Positions 9,540 to 15,289 of a stretch of DNA of 15,289 nt are shown here, piece after piece. Each line of letters starts with the position of its first letter. Positions within the stretch are counted from its first letter, which is position 1. The stretch is from Hirudo medicinalis (lineage: Eukaryota; Annelida; Clitellata; Hirudinida; Hirudinidae): NCBI GenBank assembly GCA_011800805.1, contig MPNW01000568.1, forward strand, positions 15,132 through 30,420. The letters are read 5' to 3'. Below the pieces are notes generated by a model that saw only the letters and a list, made by a program, of their open reading frames with translations, was not told the origin of the DNA and did no database searches. Made by a program: the position numbers and the translations under genes.

Positions 9540-9830
9540 TAAATAACTAGGTTTTCTTCTGTGGTTGACTTCATATATGTTGATATAATAATGAATGATG
9601 TTAATGTTGATGCCAAAAGTGCTTCGATATAACTTATAGCATATGGGCTTGCCCTGCAATGGGTTTTTAAATAATGATAGGATTGAAGCCTAGAAAGAAC
9701 AAGGCTGGTGATGCCGAAGTGGCTCCTCGATCTTCCCATCGATGTTTGACGGTTGACAGTATCAAAGGCAATTCGGAGATAAAGGCTTACCAGTTGCGAT
9801 GTCACATATATCAGAAAGATTATTAAAACG
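9540..9830 (-). pseudogene. LINE (non-LTR) reverse-transcriptase fragment
   Basis: On the minus strand, near 9810-9640, the translation reads LVSLYLRIAFDTVNRQ, then SHFGITSLVLSRLQSY. Non-LTR retrotransposons have the block L-D-L-S-x-A-F-D-T-V-N-H, then HFGI and W-x-x-S-Y-L at this spacing. Here the first catalytic Asp (LDLS) is Tyr (LYLR), and the downstream GVPQGS and FADD blocks are not found in order. It is therefore a short decayed remnant. A frame change near 9805 separates it from an upstream SDICDIATG stretch that may be the preceding part of the domain. Confidence 0.6.
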
Positions 9831-10063
9831 GATCAGTTTCGGTGTATATATCATTTCTATAAGTAGAATGGGAACGAGAGAAGTTGGAGAATTGGATGAT
9901 ATAAGGAATAATTCTCCTTTCTTGCGAAAACTTAGCATGTAAAGATGTTCCTCTTTCTTGATGGATTCAGTGTCGTCTGCGAATTTAGATGGCACTTTAA
10001 GGCCAAAATCATTTATACATATTTATATATAGAATAACTAAGACGCTGCACATTATTTTGAAC

Positions 10064-10069
10064 TTTATT
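10064..10069 (-). terminator. Polyadenylation signal of the minus-strand ten-Cys gene
   Basis: AATAAA on the minus strand, 19 bp after the stop codon at 10091-10089, so the 3' UTR is very short. Confidence 0.6.
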
Positions 10070-10088
10070 CACTAGTGAATCGATCGAA

Positions 10089-10608
10089 CTAAAATTGGCT
10101 AGAATTGCGAATGCAGAATGCAGTTGGTCCGAAAGTTAGCCTATAATAATATATATTTTTTTGAATGCACTTCATTTTCTTCGGGCAAACGACCTTCTGT
10201 AAGATAAATATTTCAGCGTAATTTGTAGAAGGCTTTGTAAATATGGAACGACTGTTAAATCTGTGATGCCATTACTTACTGGATCTCGACACAGGCGAAT
10301 GCAAAGTATGCAGAAGCAACCATTTCTTTCAATAAATCTTTGTTCTGTACAGTAGTTGTAATCCCTCGGGCATTTTGGACAGTACATTTTATCTAATATT
10401 TGGTAATATATAAATTATTTACGAAAATGCAAACGCTAAGCATACAAACTTTCAAGTTGTTATGATTAAAGTGAAATTAATGAAATGATATTATGTAACA
10501 TTCAACTTGGATTGATGTTTATCAACAAACAAATATCTAACTAGTTCGATGTGACAATCCTATGACCAGGAGAATCAAAAACATAATTAACGCCGCACTC
10601 TTCATCAT
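10089..10608 (-). CDS. Small secreted ten-cysteine protein (three exons)
   Basis: Exons on the minus strand: 10608-10542, 10392-10280 and 10196-10089. Intron 1 (10541-10393) has donor GTTAGA and acceptor ATATTAG. Intron 2 (10279-10197) has donor GTAAGT and acceptor TTATCTTACAG. Both junctions keep the frame (phases 1 and 0), giving 95 residues ending at TAG. Residues 3-20 are a clear signal peptide (MKSAALIMFLILLVIG). The mature part has ten Cys, at 27, 30, 37, 48, 50, 53, 57, 64, 70 and 88, enough for five disulfides. The spacing around residues 37-53 (C-x10-C-x-C-x2-C, with NGC) recalls antistasin-type inhibitor domains, which also have ten Cys, but it is not an exact match. I do not recognise the family. 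Secretion is well supported; inhibitor, antimicrobial, signalling or other activity is open. With intron 2 retained the tail would differ and lose three Cys. Confidence 0.72.
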
Positions 10609-10645
10609 CGGTTTCTGAAAGTCAGTGTGCGACGGCTTGTTCATG

Positions 10646-10653
10646 TTTTTATA
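10646..10653 (-). promoter_or_regulatory. TATA box of the ten-Cys gene
   Basis: TATAAAAA on the minus strand, with its downstream edge about 38 bp before the ATG at 10608. Transcription would start near 10620, leaving a leader of roughly 10-15 bases. This supports the chosen start. Confidence 0.55.
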
Positions 10654-10659
10654 AAGTAC

Positions 10660-11702
10660 TTTTCGATAAAGATATGAAGCGACGTTGATTTCGAACTTAG
10701 GGGAAATTAATTACATGCAATTAGTTACTTGATAAAGACAATAAATAATGGAAGGGTTGAGTTAAAATAATTGAGCTATAATGTTGTTAAACCTATGACG
10801 TATGTAATCGTGATTCGAATAGGCGGTTTAGTTACAATATGTACCGCTAGAACCTCTTCCTTATCTTCCATTCCATCCATTTAGGAATCATAAGAATAAT
10901 ATGAAATGCAATTATTCACTTACAATTACTTTGGTCGTGTGATGGATACTTTTACTGCTCGACTGAAATATTTAATAAATGTGTCTTTAAACATTTCCCT
11001 TTTGAAGTCGAGTTCTTGAAAGACAAAGTCATCAGATTTCCCTGATGGTTTAAGCTAAAGAGAGGACATATATTTAAACTTAAATTTAATAATATATAAA
11101 ATAAAAAAATATATAGAAACAAGGTCGTAATGTGTCGTGTTCGCAACCCAGTCTGCACATGTATAGCGGGTGTGAGGATAAAAAAGGATTGTAAAATAAA
11201 AAGGTGACAGTCACCTAAAGCCGCAGATACCTTTGAGCACTTTGTGAGGGACATCAGTTCCTTAATAAACGTGAAGATTTGCAACCCCTAGTGGATAAGG
11301 ATACATAAAAAGCATCTACTGGCTTTTGAAACCCGTGAGTGTGAGGACAAGAAGCAGTTTTCTCAAACTGAACAAGGTCTTTCCAGACATGAAATTAGAA
11401 GACCTATTTCTTCAAGGATGCAATCACAAAGCCAAGACAACGAGATACGAGGCGCCTCTGTGGCTATGCCTTACAAAATAAATATTATTATTTCGATTAA
11501 AATTAATCAAAATTATCAATTAAAAACTCATAATTATTTTTTACCGATATATTTTAATTGTCACATTTCTCTTTCAATGAGAAGTGGAAATTTTGCATGG
11601 AATTTGAAGGATGTATCAAGTCAGCAAAGAATCAATTAGATCAGTAAAGGGGCCAACATGTCGTGATAATCCCCAAGATGCTGGATGTAGCACAGCTAAT
11701 TC
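10660..11702. other. Spacer without a supported gene
   Basis: AT-rich. A plus-strand frame is open from about 11292 to 11639 but lacks a start and a recognisable domain. A minus-strand ORF at 10952-11284 is mostly low-complexity and hydrophobic. Neither was called. Confidence 0.5.
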
Positions 11703-11932
11703 TGTTGAATATCAGTTTCAACTTGATTGCTTTAGCTTGTTAGATCCAAATAAAAATATTATACGTTTGCTGTAAATTCTCATTCATCTAGCATCAAATA
11801 ACACACAAAATACCGTTTGTTCAAATTTGAATTATTTTATCATTGCTTGAGCCCTGGAGGCACCCAGCCTTGAATATGTTTTTGGCTTGTAAATAAAGTG
11901 TCGGTGTCGTGATCTTTTCTTAATATTCAGAA
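11703..11932 (+). repeat. 5' LTR of the Copia element
   Basis: It begins TGTTGAATAT, the usual start of Copia/Ty1 LTRs, and ends ATATTCAGAA. The end is an inverted match to the start except for two of the last bases. It carries an AATAAA at 11892-11897. The length of about 230 bp is normal for the group. The right boundary could be 11929, where the sequence reads CA. Confidence 0.6.
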
Positions 11933-11946
11933 GGTTGTGGGGCCAG
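11933..11946 (+). other. Primer-binding site for the internal part of initiator tRNA-Met
   Basis: GGTTGTGGGGCCAG lies directly after the LTR. The complement of the initiator tRNA-Met anticodon region is GGTTATGGGCCCAG, a 12 of 14 match. Drosophila copia uses this internal half-tRNA priming, not the tRNA 3' end. The two mismatches fit decay. Confidence 0.65.
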
Positions 11947-12013
11947 AATAAGCTTTAACTTTGCGTAGATTTTTGCAGTTGAATTTGGTTTGCTTTGCTG
12001 ACGAAAATCTTTC

Positions 12014-12800
12014 ATGGATCTGTCGAAAGTGCATATTAGGCCGTTAGAAGGAAATCCTAACTGGTTGAATTGGAGAAACAGGATGACTATCATTGTGCGA
12101 AGTCTTGGAGATGCTCTCGAAGTAGTCGAAGGAAGACTCAAGAGACCAGAACCATTGAGAAATGACGCTTCTCAGAATGAAAGTTATTTGAGAAAGCAAG
12201 AAAAAGGTTTAGAGATGCAGATTGCATCTTATGCTGGTCATTTCAACCAACATGGCATAGATCTATGAGAAGATGAGGACACTGACTGATGTTGCAGAAT
12301 TTATGGTCTGAACTGTTTGAAGAAGTGGTAGAAGACTTGTGCATGCCTTTTTTCCATTACAAGAGGAGCAGTGATGATGATGTGGCAGCACATGTGACAT
12401 GTTGGAAGGAACTTTCCAAGGAGCTGAGAAAGAGAACAGGAATCTGCTGTTGATGTGTAGAATAATAGAGACCCTGCCAAGTTGTTACTTCTCTTTTGCT
12501 TCAAGTTGGAGACTGCTGATCAAAGAACATTGAAGCATTGACCAATCAGTTGCGCAGTCATGAGAAGGCTTTAACTGAAAGAGAAGGTCATGTCAAGATG
12601 AGGTTTTGTTTGCAGATGCATCCAAGAAGCAACGTTCAGAGAAGAAAATCTCCCAGTTTTCAAAGAACAAGAAGCAACAAATGAGAAGCATTCCAATGTC
12701 AGATACTACTGCAAGAAGCAGTGTAACAAATAGCTTTAGGCCATAGATTAAAGATGTGTGACTCATATGAAGAAATCTCAGGATGCTTTGGTTTGTTGGC
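12014..12800 (+). pseudogene. Copia gag pseudogene with frameshifts
   Basis: The first frame (12014-12268) encodes LEGNPNWLNWRNRM and LEVVEG, the typical start of Copia gag (L-x-G-x-N-Y-x-x-W-x-x-x-M, then VVEG). After a frameshift, 12297-12453 encodes LWSELFEE and WKELSKELRKRTG. A third stretch at 12525-12593 encodes EALTNQLRSHEKALTERE, the conserved gag helix. A fourth (12597-12700) reads DEVLFADASK followed by a lysine-rich region and a broken zinc-knuckle-like YYCKKQ near 12700-12720. At least three frame changes and several stops make it non-functional. Confidence 0.8.
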
Positions 12801-12839
12801 AATAGTGCTAAAAGACACCTAACTTTCTGAAAAGACTTT

Positions 12840-13142
12840 CTTGAAAATCAGCTAAAGTCCATGACAACTTTCTCTACATTACCCCCAGCTCTAGAGGAAA
12901 TGATGAATGGCAACTTATGTTGCCACAGCGAACCACTGTTTGCAAATTTCATGAGAGCTTGGACAATTTCACATATGAATTAATTTTTAAAAATGTTCCA
13001 CTTTCCTCCAGAAAAATATGATTTAAAACATTTCTTCTGATTGATTTTTATTTCAATAGATTATTATCAGATGTATGTATCGTAATTTTGTCTAAAAAAA
13101 GTGATTAAAGCAATGAAATGTTCATCATTTTTAAACATAATG
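12840..13142. other. No feature recognised
   Basis: Sequence after the gag remnant. The frames are short, and no protease or integrase motif was found. It may still be decayed element sequence. Confidence 0.4.
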
Positions 13143-13202
13143 TACTGTTTAATATTCTGTTTAATTCTGTATAACTGTTTAATATTAAAATTCTGTTTAA
13201 TA
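13143..13202 (+). repeat. Imperfect direct repeat of CTGTTTAATATT
   Basis: Two imperfect copies of about 30 bp, each with CTGTTTAATATT followed by TTCTGTTTAAT, starting near 13145 and 13175. Confidence 0.7.
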
Positions 13203-13292
13203 ACACTTTAGGCATGAAATATCCCCAGACTTGCACAAATTAAACAAAAAAAAAATGCAGTTGGAACTGTTGCAGATCTGACAAAACACTAC

Positions 13293-13480
13293 TGATATAT
13301 TTACAAGTTTTATTCACCTAAATAGAGTCCACAGAATGAACACTCGAAAGGGAATCACGTAGTAAGCATGTGTTGGAGCACAAATAAGCCTAAGTTTTCC
13401 AGTGACCTCGCTCATCTTTGTGCTGTGTACTCACACACAACCAAACAGTAAAGCTGCTAAAGTAAAGTTTTGATATCACA
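13293..13480 (-). mobile_element. Possible LTR with adjacent purine tract
   Basis: On the minus strand a purine tract, GAAGGAGGGA (13490-13481), is followed directly by TGTGATATC. About 188 bp later the sequence reads AATAAAACTTG, then ATATATCA. A polypurine tract abutting a TG...CA unit with an internal AATAAA is the layout of a 3' LTR. No coding part of a retrotransposon was recognised next to it (13490-13960), so the call is tentative. Confidence 0.35.
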
Positions 13481-13960
13481 TCCCTCCTTCAAACTTTTGA
13501 ATAGCCTTTAATAAACTGAATGCAACTGTCATTAAATAAAGAATTTCATTCCAAAGTTTAAAAAAAATACCTGACACTCGCTATACGAATTCTTGTTAAA
13601 GGAAATAAAGTAAAGTCGAAAATGCTTTTATTAGTCTGTTTGAAATTTACAGAAAATAAATGGGAAAAGACCTCTGCAGACGTTTAAGTTTAAGTGATAA
13701 ACATAATTATATAAACAAAAAGTGAATTGCGATAATATGAAACAAAATTGCACCAATTATATACACCAAATTTTGACTTTAAGATTTATCGAGCATTGTG
13801 ATCAAAGTCTCCAGCTACACCAACGAAACAAATCTGAAGCGGTGTAAGCATGAGGCTGTGTAAATGAGCTTGAATTTGTGAATACAAGAGATGGGTAGAT
13901 CTTAGACAACCGATTCGCACGATAAAATTGTCTGTTCTTGTCTGTAAAAGAAGGCCATCA

Positions 13961-14260
13961 ATTGTAGAAACATTTTGTAAATGAAAAATAAATTGTTTGT
14001 TTTATTAACGTCCGCTGCATAGCTAGATGATCAGGACGCGGTACTCCCGCAACGGGATTCGGAACCGTGCAGCCATCGTGAGAGACGGAAGTCTTAACCA
14101 TTAGACCATGCGGGAGCACGAAAAATAAACTAAAAAAAATAAATTGTTCATGCTTAGCAGAATAAATAGGCTCATTGCTTGGAATGCGGCTTATGTAATA
14201 GCACGTGCTCACTGAAAATATATCTGCGAGGGTTAACACAATGAAGTTCACATCACTTCA
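13961..14260 (+). pseudogene. Broken duplicate of the EF1A leader, leader intron and start codon
   Basis: Apart from the SINE inside it, this segment matches 14746-14910. Shared stretches include TTGTAAATGAAAAATAAATTG and GCTTGGAATGCGGCTTATGT, and the match carries on through ACAATG and TTCACATCA. The splice acceptor (ATTTCAG in the true gene) is destroyed. Nine bases after the ATG and one base a little later are missing, so the reading frame is lost. It is a remnant of a former tandem EF1A copy or of a local duplication, lying upstream of the true promoter. Confidence 0.85.
13998..14134 (-). mobile_element. tRNA-Glu-derived SINE with 14-bp target-site duplications
   Basis: On the minus strand: tRNA-like head (from 14119; A box TGGTCTAATGG, acceptor arms TCCCGCA/TGCGGGA, degraded B box), then the family tail with GCTATGCAGCGGACG, ending TTAATAAAACA. 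The direct repeat AAAAATAAATTGTT flanks it at 13984-13997 and 14135-14148. The empty site survives in the second EF1A leader copy (about 14768-14782), so insertion came after the duplication. Confidence 0.92.
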
Positions 14261-14631
14261 CCATAAGATACTTTTTACTAATAGCTGTGGATTTGAATAG
14301 TGATAGATGTTATGAAAAAAATTAGTTTGATTCTGATTTAAGGAAAAGCTAAAGCCAAGTTACCTCAATGGAGTTGATAACATTGTAAGTAAAAAGAATA
14401 GTGATAAAAACCAATTAATTTATTTTTAAAATTGTTCAGAAACAATAGTTTTACATTTTAAAATAATTAGTAAAATGACGCTAATGCATGACTTAGCTAA
14501 AAAAAAATGCAACAGATAATTAACAATAAATTATAATTTTTTATTTTAATAAAACAAAAAATATAAACATATAAATAATATTTAAAATAAAATCATTTAT
14601 AACTAATCTTTGAATGAAGTTCATTTAGCAG

Positions 14632-14640
14632 TATATAAAG
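14632..14640 (+). promoter_or_regulatory. TATA box of EF1A
   Basis: TATATAAAG lies about 30 bp upstream of a pyrimidine-rich stretch (TCCGTTTTTCAC at 14661-14672). Transcription probably starts at C14662 or C14663. Translation-factor genes usually start at a C within a pyrimidine tract (5'TOP), which fits apart from one G. Confidence 0.75.
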
Positions 14641-14761
14641 GCTTGCGCGTGGCAATTAGGTCCGTTTTTCACTGCTTCCGGAGTTTTCGATTTGGTCGGT
14701 TGTGCTCTTAGTTTTTGTAGCGTTTGCATTAATTTTATTGCTGAAATTGCACAAACAATTT

Positions 14762-14865
14762 GTAAATGAAAAATAAATTGTTCATGCTTAGTAGAATAAA
14801 TAGTCTAATTGCTTGGAATGCGGCTTATGTAATAACACGTGCTAACTGAAAATATGCGATTTCAG
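14762..14865 (+). other. Leader intron of EF1A
   Basis: The acceptor GCGATTTCAG ends at 14865, with a branch-like GCTAACT at 14841-14847, 15 bp before the ATG. The best donor is GTAAAT at 14762, giving a 104-bp intron and a first leader exon of about 14662-14761. The acceptor is well supported; the donor is a choice among several GT sites. Confidence 0.6.
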
Positions 14866-14877
14866 GTTCAAAAATAG

Positions 14878-15289
<412 letters not shown>

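Larger units (their letters stand above)
11703..12830 (+). mobile_element. Decayed, truncated Copia-type LTR retrotransposon (5' LTR, PBS, gag)
   Basis: The order is a 5' LTR (11703-11932), a primer-binding site (11933-11946), a leader of about 67 bp and a broken gag (12014 to about 12800). No integrase or reverse transcriptase was recognised downstream, and no second copy of this LTR was found in the window. It appears to be a 5' fragment. The right boundary is approximate. Confidence 0.75.

Noticed and set aside
9762..9995. Minus-strand frame starting with SKFADDTES, resembling the FADD motif of reverse transcriptases
   Set aside because: It lies upstream of the AFDTVN block, whereas the FADD motif should lie about 100 residues downstream; treated as chance or a scrambled remnant.
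11609..11773. 54-codon plus ORF with CRDNPQDAGCS, reminiscent of a Cys-rich module
   Set aside because: It runs across the 5' boundary of the Copia LTR, and no splice partners were found.
498..14119. Functional tRNA genes at the tRNA-like segments
   Set aside because: The anticodon arms are mispaired and each segment continues into the same SINE tail, so they are SINE heads, not tRNA genes.

Overview
The window looks like nuclear DNA of an AT-rich invertebrate animal. The right end holds the start of an elongation factor 1-alpha (EF1A) gene with an intron after codon 48, the same position as in vertebrate EEF1A1. Genes are split by short GT-AG introns, and the spacers carry tRNA-derived SINEs, a Copia element and a LINE scrap. 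The species cannot be fixed from sequence alone. All exon models were built by eye from splice signals and matching reading-frame phases.

Left part (1-4800), plus strand: the 3' end of a secreted cysteine-rich gene with two PLAC/ShK-like modules (exons 26-454 and 1155-1324). About 1 kb downstream lies a six-exon gene (2375-4524) for a probable type I membrane protein: signal peptide, unrecognised ectodomain, Thr/Ser/Pro stalk made of a 63-bp minisatellite, one transmembrane helix and a short basic tail. The intron of the first gene is mostly a dimeric tRNA-Glu-derived SINE in which a GAT/GGT microsatellite has expanded.

Middle part (4800-11700): mostly AT-rich spacer. It contains tentative plus-strand exons (6348-6490 with weak Reeler-like character; 7488-7579 plus 7788-7834 ending a reading frame), a LINE reverse-transcriptase fragment on the minus strand near 9.7 kb, and a compact minus-strand gene (TATA box at 10646-10653, three exons 10608-10089, poly(A) signal at 10064-10069). 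This gene encodes an apparently undescribed 95-residue secreted protein with ten cysteines. It is the best novelty candidate in the window.

Right part (11700-15289): a decayed Copia-type LTR element with a 5' LTR, an internal-tRNA primer-binding site of the Drosophila copia kind and a frameshifted gag; a possible LTR on the minus strand; then EF1A. About 800 bp upstream of the EF1A start codon lies a second, broken copy of the EF1A 5' leader, intron and start codon. A SINE with 14-bp target-site duplications has inserted into it. The EF1A gene has a TATA box, a pyrimidine-rich start region and a leader intron, and runs off the window after residue 107.
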